Both the position numbers and the translations under genes were made by a program. From assembly GCA_947457025.1 (NCBI GenBank), contig CANGUI010000015.1:1-14814 (forward strand): a DNA stretch of 14,814 bases, in the 5' to 3' direction. This stretch comes from Flammeovirgaceae bacterium (GTDB lineage: Bacteria; Bacteroidota; Bacteroidia; Cytophagales; Cyclobacteriaceae). The notes below the pieces were generated by a model, which saw only the letters and a program-made list of their open reading frames with translations, did no database searches and had not been told where the DNA came from. Shown here piece by piece: positions 1 to 8,271 of the stretch (positions within the stretch are counted from its first letter, which is position 1; each line of letters opens with the position of its first letter).

Positions 1-374
1 AACAGGTAGTAATCGTCTTCCTTGCCCTCCAGGATTGCCACCAGCGATTCGATTACGTTTTCATCTTTTATAACGTAATCGCGAACTCCTTTTTGAATGA
101 AACTCAGAACCATTGGACCATCATCCAACGCGCTGAGCATAATCACTTTATTGGCATCCGTGAGACGGTTTTTGATTTTTTCATACATGTCTATACCGCT
201 CATGCCCGGAAGCTTGTAGTCAATGATCATCACATCCGGCAGTTTTCCATTTATCGACTTAAGGGCATCCTCAGCAGTGGTATATGCAGCCACCCTATAG
301 TCAGCATTTTGGCCTAACGCTTTCTTGATGAACTCCGCATAAATCTCATCATCTTCAACCAGGCAGATGTTCAT
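1..374 (-). CDS. Response regulator, receiver domain (partial, runs off the window start)
   Basis: The reverse strand reads from ATG at 374 as a receiver (REC) domain and stays open to the window edge, giving 124 residues. The start MNICLVEDDEIY holds the acidic pocket (E7, D8, D9). The phosphoacceptor is D52 in IIDYKLPGMSG, the conserved Ser/Thr position is S81 in MLSAL, and the conserved lysine is K103 in YVIKDE. All residues needed for phosphorylation and switching are therefore present. In this family a partner histidine kinase phosphorylates the aspartate. The output domain lies beyond the window, so I cannot tell whether this is a DNA-binding regulator, an NtrC-type activator or a single-domain protein. 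It is transcribed away from the esterase gene, with a shared gap of 150 bases. I saw no convincing promoter for it. Confidence 0.9.
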   Translation of the reverse strand, partial: MNICLVEDDEIYAEFIKKALGQNADYRVAAYTTAEDALKSINGKLPDVMIIDYKLPGMSGIDMYEKIKNRLTDANKVIMLSALDDGPMVLSFIQKGVRDYVIKDENVIESLVAILEGKEDDYYL

Positions 375-465
375 GGTTTTTCCACATTTGAGGCGGCAAT
401 ATACTAAGCTTTTCATATTAGTGCGCACCCAGTTATGCCGAATTGGATAAAACGGGGTTTTCCCC

Positions 466-496
466 TTGCCAACCGAGGATGCAAATTGTACCTTGG
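466..496 (+). promoter_or_regulatory. Possible Bacteroidota-type promoter for the esterase-mtgA pair
   Basis: TTG at 466-468 is followed after 20 bases by TACCTTGG at 489-496, one mismatch from the TAnnTTTG -7 consensus. Transcription would begin near position 500, just ahead of the ATG at 525. This supports that ATG over the upstream in-frame ATG at 435, which would lie before the promoter. The -33 element is weak, and a small GGGG-TTTT-CCCC inverted repeat touches it. Confidence 0.3.
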
Positions 497-524
497 GGCA
501 GGTCTCACAAAATCCGATCCCGCC

Positions 525-2249
<1,725 letters not shown>

Positions 2250-2253
2250 AATC

Positions 2254-2934
2254 ATGCTGAAGAAAGTACTTCGCCTGGTGGTGCGAGGGGCAATGGTGCT
2301 GTTCGTCATTCAGTTGGCTTACGTCATTTTACTGCGATGGGTAAATCCGCCCCTGACGTTCACACAGGTGGGCAATTGGCTTGAGGGCCACGGCCTCAGG
2401 CGCGATTACGTGGCAGGTAACGAGATATCTCCTCACCTGAAGTTGGCCGTGATCGCTGCCGAAGATCAGTTGTTTGCAGAACACAATGGGTTTGACTGGG
2501 GCAGCATTCAAAAGGCGATGCAATACAACAAGAAGAAGAAACGCGTGCGCGGTGCCTCTACCATCAGCCAGCAAACCGCCAAGAACGTGTTCTTGTGGCA
2601 AGGCCGCAGCTGGCTGCGCAAAGGGCTGGAAGTGTACTTCACTTTTATGATTGAATTACTGTGGAGCAAAGAGCGCATTCTGGAAGTCTACCTGAACGTC
2701 ATCGAAATGGGGGTGGGGACGTTTGGAGCGGAAGCGGCGGCGCAGCACTACTTTCATAAACCGGCGGCACGGTTAACGCGGATGGAAGCTGCCCGGATTG
2801 CAGCTTGCTTGCCTAATCCCAAAAAATACAAGGTGAACCCCGCGTCTCCCTACATCACACGCAGAGGAAATTGGATTGTGGGGCAGATGAACAATTTGCA
2901 GGGCGATGAGGCCGTATCCGCCTTGCTGAAGTAA
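2254..2934 (+). CDS. mtgA: Monofunctional biosynthetic peptidoglycan transglycosylase
   Basis: This 226-residue GT51 enzyme polymerises lipid II into glycan strands on the periplasmic face of the inner membrane. One N-terminal membrane helix spans about residues 8-28. GT51 motif 1 is AAEDQLFAEHNGFDW, with catalytic Glu70. Motif 2 is GASTISQQTAKN at 100-111. They are followed by the RKGLEVYFTFMIELLWSKERILEVYLN block and LPNPKKYKVNP near the C-terminus. There is no transpeptidase domain, and the length fits MtgA rather than a class A penicillin-binding protein. The start is ATG at 2254, 4 bases after the esterase stop. Its stop is only 3 bases from the stop of convergent pdxJ. Confidence 0.95.
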   Translation: MLKKVLRLVVRGAMVLFVIQLAYVILLRWVNPPLTFTQVGNWLEGHGLRRDYVAGNEISPHLKLAVIAAEDQLFAEHNGFDWGSIQKAMQYNKKKKRVRGASTISQQTAKNVFLWQGRSWLRKGLEVYFTFMIELLWSKERILEVYLNVIEMGVGTFGAEAAAQHYFHKPAARLTRMEAARIAACLPNPKKYKVNPASPYITRRGNWIVGQMNNLQGDEAVSALLK

Positions 2935-2937
2935 GGA

Positions 2938-3651
2938 TTACTCCAATTCCCGTAGGTAGAGTTGAATGGTGTTTTCAAGACCAAGATAAAGGGCATCGCA
3001 AATGAGCGCATGCCCGATAGATACTTCATCGAGAAACGGAATGGATTGGTTGAGGAACCTGAGATTATGGAGGTCAAGATCGTGGCCCGCATTAATTCCT
3101 AATCCTAATTCGTGCGCCCGTGCAGCAGCCGTGACGTACGGGCCTACCGCACGGCTTTTGTCCTGATGATAAAAACGCGCATATGCCTCTGTGTAGAGCT
3201 CTATGCTGTCGGCACGTACTGTTTTTGCCCCGGTTACCATGGCGACATCCGGATTCACGAAAACGGAAACACGCACACCCCAGTTTTTGATTTTTTCTAT
3301 TGTGTCGGACAAAAACTCCGCCTGTGCCACGGTATCCCAGCCTGCATTGCTGGTGATGACGTGCGGGCCATCTGGTACCAGAGTGGCTTGCGCGGGGCGC
3401 ACGCGATCCACCAGTTCCAGATAGCGGTCGTCCGGGTAACCTTCGATGTTGAATTCGGTGGTCACTACCTGTTTTAGATCCAAAACGTCGCGGTACCGTA
3501 TGTGCCGCTCATCCGGCCGTGGATGAACGGTAATTCCCTGCGCTCCAAATCGCTCGCAATCCAATGCCACCTTCACGACATCGGGATTGTTGCCTCCGCG
3601 CGCATTGCGGAGTGTAGCCACTTTGTTGATGTTTACCGACAGGCGAGGCAT
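2938..3651 (-). CDS. pdxJ: Pyridoxine 5'-phosphate synthase
   Basis: This 237-residue cytosolic TIM-barrel enzyme condenses 1-deoxy-D-xylulose 5-phosphate with 3-amino-2-oxopropyl phosphate to give pyridoxine 5'-phosphate, the last ring-forming step of the DXP-dependent vitamin B6 route. The N-terminus [17 protein letters not shown] is a family signature. The active-site string [12 protein letters not shown] carries His43, Arg45 and His50. Glu70 sits in FNIEGYPD, and His191 in [16 protein letters not shown] in place of the proteobacterial VNIDH is, as I recall, usual for Bacteroidota. The gene is transcribed alone, against its neighbours, from a well-formed promoter overlapping that of yqeY. 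I see no other B6 gene in the window. Confidence 0.96.
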   Translation of the reverse strand: MPRLSVNINKVATLRNARGGNNPDVVKVALDCERFGAQGITVHPRPDERHIRYRDVLDLKQVVTTEFNIEGYPDDRYLELVDRVRPAQATLVPDGPHVITSNAGWDTVAQAEFLSDTIEKIKNWGVRVSVFVNPDVAMVTGAKTVRADSIELYTEAYARFYHQDKSRAVGPYVTAAARAHELGLGINAGHDLDLHNLRFLNQSIPFLDEVSIGHALICDALYLGLENTIQLYLRELE

Positions 3652-3656
3652 TTGGA

Positions 3657-3688
3657 TTTAGAAATGTTGGCGGGCTCGCGTAATTTTG
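3657..3688 (+). promoter_or_regulatory. Promoter for the yqeY-cvpA-hydrolase-CBS-nadK run
   Basis: TAATTTTG at 3681-3688 matches the TAnnTTTG -7 consensus in full. The -33 position is a weak TTTA at 3657-3660, 20 bases upstream. Predicted transcription starts near 3693-3695, leaving about a dozen leader bases before ATG 3707. This also argues against the TTG at 3701 as the start codon. Confidence 0.5.
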
Positions 3689-3691
3689 TGC

Positions 3692-3721
3692 CAAAGTTAG
3701 TTGATTATGACCTTACGCCAA
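3692..3721 (-). promoter_or_regulatory. Promoter for pdxJ
   Basis: On the reverse strand TAACTTTG (3699 down to 3692) is a full TAnnTTTG match, and TTG (3721 to 3719) lies 19 bases upstream, the expected spacing. Transcription would start near 3685-3688, giving a leader of about 35 bases before the pdxJ ATG at 3651. The -33 element lies inside the yqeY coding sequence, and the two promoters overlap face to face. Confidence 0.5.
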
Positions 3722-4159
3722 CAGATTGACGCTGAAATCAAGGCCGCCATGCTGGCCAAAAACAAAGAGGAACTGGAGGCCCTTCGTGGCATCAAGTCGA
3801 TGATCTTACTGGCCGAAACAGAGAAAGGCGGCTCGGGCGACATCTCCCGGGATGCGGAATTGAAACTTTTGACGAAGGCCGCCAAGCAGCGGAAAGAGTC
3901 GGCTGATATTTTCCTGAAAGAAGGTCGAGCAGAATTAGCCCAGCGTGAACAATTTCAACTGGACGTCATTAGCCGCTACTTGCCCAAACAACTTAGCGAA
4001 GCAGAAATCGAGTCTGAACTTCGGTCTATCATCGCCTCGGTAGGTGCTCGTACCCCACAAGATATGGGCAAAGTGATGGGTGTGGCCACCAAAGCGCTGG
4101 CGGGCAAAGCCGATGGTAAGATAATCTCGGAAATGGTGAAGAAACTGCTGGCTTCTTGA
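3707..4159 (+). CDS. yqeY: GatB/YqeY domain-containing protein
   Basis: This 150-residue soluble, mostly helical protein matches the YqeY family in length and composition. Visible marks are the opening LRQQIDAEIKAAMLAKNKEELEALR segment, the LISRYLP-like stretch DVISRYLPKQLSEAEIE, and TPQDMGKVMG ahead of the C-terminal KADGKIISEMVKKLL. The family is related to the tail domain of the amidotransferase subunit GatB, a domain that contacts tRNA; what stand-alone YqeY does is not established. I prefer ATG 3707 over TTG 3701 because of the promoter position. It is the first gene of a five-gene run and overlaps cvpA by 4 bases, so the two are probably translationally coupled. Confidence 0.9.
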   Translation: MTLRQQIDAEIKAAMLAKNKEELEALRGIKSMILLAETEKGGSGDISRDAELKLLTKAAKQRKESADIFLKEGRAELAQREQFQLDVISRYLPKQLSEAEIESELRSIIASVGARTPQDMGKVMGVATKALAGKADGKIISEMVKKLLAS

Positions 4160-4662
4160 GTAAAATTGACCTGGCTCTGGTTTTGTTCGTTGCGTTTGGC
4201 GCATGGAGCGGCTACCGACACGGTTTCCTGTTAGAGCTTTTTTCTGTGCTCGCTCTGGTTTTGGGCATCTTTGGTGCGTTTAAACTCATGAGCATGGGGA
4301 TCGAGTATCTGGAACAAAATCTTGAAATGGATCAGCGATTACTCCCCTTTGTCTCCTTTGCGCTCATCTTCCTGGCCATCTTGGGCCTGGTTACCTGGCT
4401 GGGCCGACGGCTCCGGAATTCGATCGATAAAACTTTTCTGGGGAAGGTAGATCAATGGATGGGGCTTGGATTGGGGGCTTTTAAAACCCTCTTCGTACTG
4501 TCCGTTCTGCTTTGGATTATCGACTCCTTTAAAGTAAAGATCCCCACGCAATACACCGATGGGGCATGGCTATACCCCTTCACCGCGCGGCTGGCTCCCG
4601 AAGTAGCCGCCTGGCTGGCCGGATTCATTCCATTTTTCCGTGAAATCTTCAGGCAGTTCTAA
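4156..4662 (+). CDS. CvpA-family inner-membrane protein
   Basis: This 168-residue protein has four predicted membrane helices, at about residues 5-20, 25-47, 62-83 and 101-121. The first two have the CvpA look: IDLALVLFVAFGAWSGYRHGF, with the conserved G-x-x-x-G-x-x-x-G/R-G pattern after helix 1. The start must be TTG at 4156, because there is no in-frame ATG before codon 46 and the TTG restores the first helix. TTGA is shared with the yqeY stop. E. coli CvpA is linked to colicin V production, purF and envelope stress tolerance, but its molecular job is not settled. Nothing in the context points to purines here. A run of eight T at about 4671-4678 follows the gene without a stem. Confidence 0.85.
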   Translation: MSKIDLALVLFVAFGAWSGYRHGFLLELFSVLALVLGIFGAFKLMSMGIEYLEQNLEMDQRLLPFVSFALIFLAILGLVTWLGRRLRNSIDKTFLGKVDQWMGLGLGAFKTLFVLSVLLWIIDSFKVKIPTQYTDGAWLYPFTARLAPEVAAWLAGFIPFFREIFRQF

Positions 4663-4698
4663 GGTTCCGTTTTTTTTACTTATTTAAGGGCTTAACTC

Positions 4699-5454
4699 AT
4701 GGCACTATCCGTTAAACAAACCGACCACTACACTTATGTCGATGAAGGCACAGGTCAGGTGTTGATGCTCTTGCATGGCTTGTTTGGCGCGCTGAGTAAC
4801 TGGGAAGATGTAGTCAATGAGTTTAAGAAAGACTATCGTGTCGTGATCCCGATGCTTCCCATTTACGAAATGCCGATTAAGCAGGCCGGGCTGGAAGGTT
4901 TGCGCGAGTTTACGGAGGGATTTGTCAGACTCATGCAACTAGAAAACATGATCATCATGGGTAACTCGCTGGGTGGCCATGTGGCACTGTTGTATACCCT
5001 TAACAACCCGGAAAAGGTTTCCCGGCTTGTGCTGACCGGCAGCTCTGGCTTGTTCGAAAATGCCATGGGTGGTTCTTATCCGAAGCGCGGAAGTTATGAG
5101 TATATCCGCGAGCGGGTGGCCTACACGTTTTACGATCCGGTTGTAGCCTCAAAAGATTTGGTTGACGAAGTATTTGAGACGACCAAGAGCATTCCCAAAT
5201 GCATGCGCATCGTGGCGATTGCCAAGTCAGCGCAACGCAATAATCTCGCCCTTGATCTGCCGAAGATTCAGGTGCCTACCCTGCTCGTATGGGGCTTGAA
5301 CGACACCATCACACCCCCGATGGTAGCGTATGAATTTAACCGCCTGATCCCCCACTCGCAATTGCAATTCATTGATCGGTGTTGCCACGCCCCGATGATG
5401 GAACATCCCGAAACATTTAATCGCCTCGTCAGGTCTTTTCTGGCCACCACATGA
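4699..5454 (+). CDS. Alpha/beta hydrolase
   Basis: This 251-residue cytosolic protein has no signal peptide and carries a complete alpha/beta hydrolase layout. HGLFGALSNW at 26-35 is the oxyanion-hole segment. The nucleophile elbow GNSLGGH places the nucleophile at Ser90. Asp202 lies in VWGLNDTITPP and His230 in RCCHAPMMEHPETFNRLV, completing a Ser-Asp-His triad. A short cap of about residues 120-180 sits between them. Its closest look-alikes are lipase, esterase or C-C hydrolase relatives, and the substrate cannot be read from sequence. It follows cvpA after 36 bases and its stop overlaps the next start by 4 bases (ATGA), so it is made together with the CBS protein. As I recall, a hydrolase in this position near nadK is common in Bacteroidota. 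Confidence 0.88.
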   Translation: MALSVKQTDHYTYVDEGTGQVLMLLHGLFGALSNWEDVVNEFKKDYRVVIPMLPIYEMPIKQAGLEGLREFTEGFVRLMQLENMIIMGNSLGGHVALLYTLNNPEKVSRLVLTGSSGLFENAMGGSYPKRGSYEYIRERVAYTFYDPVVASKDLVDEVFETTKSIPKCMRIVAIAKSAQRNNLALDLPKIQVPTLLVWGLNDTITPPMVAYEFNRLIPHSQLQFIDRCCHAPMMEHPETFNRLVRSFLATT

Positions 5455-6119
5455 TCGCCGAAGAACTCATCAACCACATGATCCCGCCACTGAAAGTGAC
5501 GGACGACGCGCATAAAGCGATCGTCTGGATGGAGGAATTTCGCTGCAAACAACTACCGGTAGTTGCCAATGGAGAATTCCTGGGATTCATCACGGAAGAA
5601 ATTATTCTGGAATCGAACGATATCGAGCGGCTGCTTTCTTCCTTTCAGCTGGAGGGCGCAACATGTACAGTCTCCCCGGATGCTCACTTTTATGACGTCC
5701 TACGCGTAGCCGGTGACCATCACCTGAATATGGTGTCCGTGGTAAACGAAGAACGGCTGTATCAAGGCGTGATCACTGTTCAGGATGTCATGGCTTCTTT
5801 TGCCCAAACCGCTGCCGTGCAAATGCCTGGCGGTATTCTGGTGCTTTCCATGAATCTGGTGGATTACTCGCTGGCAGAAATCAGCCGCTATGTAGAAGAA
5901 AACAATGCCAAAATTATCAGCAGCAACCTGGTGGAAGATCCGCTCGACAAAGGACGCATCAAGTTAACCATCAAAATCAACCAGCCTGACCTTTCACGGA
6001 TCGTGGCCACGCTCGAACGATTTGGTTACCGCGTTATTGGTCGTTATCAGGAAAACCGGCGAGACGATGGCCATGAAAAAGAACGACTAGAAATGCTCAT
6101 GCGCTACCTCAATATATAA
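5451..6119 (+). CDS. CBS-pair protein with C-terminal ACT-like domain
   Basis: This 222-residue protein has no catalytic motif and looks like a small-ligand sensor. Residues about 5-60 form CBS motif 1 (MIPPLKVTDDAHKAIVWMEE, then QLPVVANGEFLGFITEE). Residues about 70-125 form CBS motif 2 (CTVSPDAHFYDVLRV, then MVSVVNEERLYQGVITVQDVM). Residues about 130-205 read as an ACT-like beta-alpha-beta fold (GILVLSMNLVDYSLAEISRYVEE and KIKINQPDLSRIVATLERFGY). CBS pairs usually bind adenine nucleotides such as AMP or ATP, and ACT domains bind amino acids or mediate dimers. The start overlaps the hydrolase stop and the stop lies 3 bases before nadK. Strong coupling to nadK suggests sensing related to NAD(P) or energy state, which is inference. 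Confidence 0.87.
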   Translation: MIAEELINHMIPPLKVTDDAHKAIVWMEEFRCKQLPVVANGEFLGFITEEIILESNDIERLLSSFQLEGATCTVSPDAHFYDVLRVAGDHHLNMVSVVNEERLYQGVITVQDVMASFAQTAAVQMPGGILVLSMNLVDYSLAEISRYVEENNAKIISSNLVEDPLDKGRIKLTIKINQPDLSRIVATLERFGYRVIGRYQENRRDDGHEKERLEMLMRYLNI

Positions 6120-6122
6120 GCC

Positions 6123-6992
6123 ATGCGCATCGGAATCCATGGCCGCGATTTCAAACAAAAGTCGCATCAGTTCATTGAAAATCTCCTCGCATACCTGTTG
6201 CGGGAGGGTGCTGAGGTTTGGGTGTCGGACAAGCTGTTCAAACTACTAACCCGTACGTACACCGGCAGGGTCAAGGTATTTTCTATGGGCGACTCCCTTC
6301 GCCGGCTCCACGCCTTCTTATCGATCGGTGGGGATGGTACTATGCTCGAATCGGTTGCCTACATCGGCCGGGCACAAGTGCCCACCCTAGGTATCAACAC
6401 CGGGCGGCTGGGGTTTCTGGCCACGGTAAACCGCGAAGAAGCACTATCCGCCATCGAACAGGTACTGGCAAGGAATTTCACTACCGAAGAGAGAACCCTT
6501 CTCACACTAAAGAGCAATACCGGATTGTTTGGGCGGTTTAACTTTGCCCTTAATGATTTCACCATCATGAAAAAAGACTCGTCATCCATGATTCACGTGG
6601 ATGTATTTGTGAACAAACAACTACTCAATTCGTACTGGTCTGACGGCATTATTGTAGCAACCCCCACGGGCTCCACCGGATATTCCCTCAGTTGCGGCGG
6701 CCCGCTGGTACACCCTGCCAGTGAGAGCTTTGTGATTACCCCCGTCAGCCCGCACACCCTCACGGCGCGCCCCGTTGTGGTAAACCATGAGGCTGAAATC
6801 AGTTTCAGGATAGAAGGGAGAACAAACCGGTTTCTGGTGTCGCTCGATTCGCGTTTCGAATCCATAGATTCTTCGGTAAGGTTATCGGTGAAAAGGGCAG
6901 CATTTACCACAACACTCATTCAACTTCCGCAGTATGAGTATTTTCTGCTGCTACAGAAAAAACTCAATTGGGGTTTGGACGCCCGTAATTGA
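6123..6992 (+). CDS. nadK: NAD kinase
   Basis: This 289-residue cytosolic enzyme phosphorylates NAD to NADP using ATP or polyphosphate. The catalytic GGDGT is at residues 69-73, with the essential aspartate at Asp71. GINTGRLGFLA is at 90-100, and the conserved asparagine-acidic pair is Asn144-Asp145 in FALNDF. The TPTGSTGYS substrate loop is at 180-188, followed by GGPLVHP and TPVSPHTLTARPVVV. The length is usual for bacterial NadK. It is the last gene of the run that starts with yqeY, and the next gene begins 207 bases later from its own promoter. No regulatory domain is fused, which makes the neighbouring CBS/ACT protein a natural candidate regulator. Confidence 0.97.
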   Translation: MRIGIHGRDFKQKSHQFIENLLAYLLREGAEVWVSDKLFKLLTRTYTGRVKVFSMGDSLRRLHAFLSIGGDGTMLESVAYIGRAQVPTLGINTGRLGFLATVNREEALSAIEQVLARNFTTEERTLLTLKSNTGLFGRFNFALNDFTIMKKDSSSMIHVDVFVNKQLLNSYWSDGIIVATPTGSTGYSLSCGGPLVHPASESFVITPVSPHTLTARPVVVNHEAEISFRIEGRTNRFLVSLDSRFESIDSSVRLSVKRAAFTTTLIQLPQYEYFLLLQKKLNWGLDARN

Positions 6993-7109
6993 CCGGGGCG
7001 TTAAGCCAGTGGAATTTCCTCTTCCCCCACGCTCATCGGTGTGGCCTCCCGCGATTGGTTGCAGAACTCCATGCTAAAACGAGTAGCGTGCAAAACAATT
7101 CTAACAGAT

Positions 7110-7133
7110 GAGGGTCTGCTTTTTTTGATCCTC
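7110..7133 (+). other. Stem-loop in the nadK to DUF6089 gap
   Basis: GAGGGTC (7110-7116) pairs with GATCCTC (7127-7133) as a 7-bp stem with one G-U pair, around a T-rich 10-base loop. No T tract follows directly, but a 4-bp stem (CTAC/GTAG) and six T follow at about 7144-7161. Together they might end the nadK transcript weakly. The rest of the 6993-7199 gap holds only the promoter box at 7175 and a short reverse-strand reading frame of doubtful meaning. Confidence 0.3.
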
Positions 7134-7174
7134 TCTGCCTAACCTACTCAGGTAGTTTTTTCGGGAAAAATTCC

Positions 7175-7182
7175 TACTTTTG
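7175..7182 (+). promoter_or_regulatory. -7 promoter box for the tandem beta-barrel genes
   Basis: TACTTTTG at 7175-7182 is a full TAnnTTTG match, 17 bases before the ATG at 7200, implying a leader of roughly 10-13 bases. No clear TTG occurs at the -33 spacing; only a T run is nearby at 7156-7161. A new transcription unit starting here fits the 207-base gap after nadK. Confidence 0.4.
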
Positions 7183-7199
7183 ATATTCTTTGCGACTTT

Positions 7200-8264
7200 A
7201 TGCGGAAATTTTTTCTCGTTTTCTTGTCGGTTGTGTTTTTTATCTGTTCCCAGGATTCGTTTGGACAGATTAACCGTAAATCGGTTAAAAAAAATAACAA
7301 GCGGATGTCCTCCTACAAGGGCAAAAAGTCGGGTTTCCCGAAAGAAAAGCGCTATAACTGCGTTGGTTTTGCAGTTAACGCGCTGAATTATTATGGTGAT
7401 TTGGCTCCACGACCTGGCATCGGCAGTACCGACATCTCGTTCACGCGCCCGGGCTTTTCGGGATCATTCAGCCACCGGTTCGGGCCACGGTATACGCTGA
7501 GTACTGGTCTGATGTGGGGGACTCTGCGTGGATCGGATGCCGAATCAGCCGACCGCGGCGATCTGGACAATGGAGTTTTTCGCTATCGCCGAAATCTGTC
7601 TTTTCGAAATCAAATCAAAGAACTCTCAGTGGTTGGAGTCTTCGATTTATTCCCCAACAACGGCAGCTACATGAGCCGTGTGGCCTGGACACCATACGCA
7701 TTCATCGGCCTGGCCGTTTTTCATCATAACCCCCGGGGATTGGCACCGGCTACCGACCTGAGTGGCAATCGCCTGTCCGAAGCAGGTCAATGGGTTCAAC
7801 TCCGACCGTTAGGAACAGAAGGCCAGTATGCCACCCTTGATCCTACTGACCTCAACGCTGGTATCAAGCCCTACAGTACAATCAGCTTTGCCATACCATT
7901 TGGCTTGGGTGCACGTTTAAGGCTTAATGAAGTGATGGATATTTCGGCTGACATCGCTTTTCGGTATACATTCACCGATTATCTGGACGATGTGAGTCAG
8001 AACTATGTTGACCTCGGTGTATTGTCGAGTCCGTTGGCCAAGGCCATGTCCTACCGCGGTAATGAGTTGCCGGCTGAAGACCGGCCTACCTCAACATCGT
8101 ATATCGGGCGTGATGGTATCTCTTACACGGTAATCACTGGTTATGGTCAAGAGCAATTTTATAACATGCGTGGGTCAAAAAAAGACCGCGACATTTACAT
8201 GGTTACTTCGATCCGGATATCATATATCATCGGTGCCACCATGCATCGGGCTAAATTCAGATGA
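7200..8264 (+). CDS. DUF6089-like outer-membrane beta-barrel protein (first copy)
   Basis: This 354-residue protein starts with a Sec signal peptide (MRKFFLVFLSVVFFICSQDSFGQ). A strongly basic stretch of about 25 residues follows (KSVKKNNKRMSSYKGKK). The rest alternates polar and hydrophobic residues in strands, as in small outer-membrane barrels: NALNYYGDLAP, then GFSGSFSHRFGPRYTLSTG, YAFIGLAVFHHNPRG, and FGLGARLRLNEVMDISADIAFRYTFTDYLDDVS. The YTFTDYLDDVS segment and the YYGDL segment are what I recall from the DUF6089 family of Bacteroidota, whose function is unknown. It is the first of two tandem copies, with its own promoter box, and lies between nadK and uppS-bamA. Compared with the second copy it is about 125 residues longer, mainly from the basic segment and long loops. 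The barrel call is by pattern only. Confidence 0.78.
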   Translation: MRKFFLVFLSVVFFICSQDSFGQINRKSVKKNNKRMSSYKGKKSGFPKEKRYNCVGFAVNALNYYGDLAPRPGIGSTDISFTRPGFSGSFSHRFGPRYTLSTGLMWGTLRGSDAESADRGDLDNGVFRYRRNLSFRNQIKELSVVGVFDLFPNNGSYMSRVAWTPYAFIGLAVFHHNPRGLAPATDLSGNRLSEAGQWVQLRPLGTEGQYATLDPTDLNAGIKPYSTISFAIPFGLGARLRLNEVMDISADIAFRYTFTDYLDDVSQNYVDLGVLSSPLAKAMSYRGNELPAEDRPTSTSYIGRDGISYTVITGYGQEQFYNMRGSKKDRDIYMVTSIRISYIIGATMHRAKFR

Positions 8265-8271
8265 TGGGAGA

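Noticed and set aside
435..524. Upstream in-frame start of the esterase (30 extra residues)
   Set aside because: It would bury the lipoprotein signal peptide, and it lies before the likely promoter at 466-496.
3112..3477. Plus-strand open frame of 121 codons across pdxJ
   Set aside because: pdxJ on the other strand carries all its active-site motifs here; the plus frame looks like a random shadow.
4663..4698. Intrinsic terminator after the CvpA-like gene (run of eight T)
   Set aside because: I found no stem ahead of the T run, and the next gene is only 36 bases away in the same direction.
8143..8271. ATG 8143 as start of the second beta-barrel gene
   Set aside because: It would overlap the first barrel gene by more than 100 bases and lose the signal peptide; GTG 8272 fits better.
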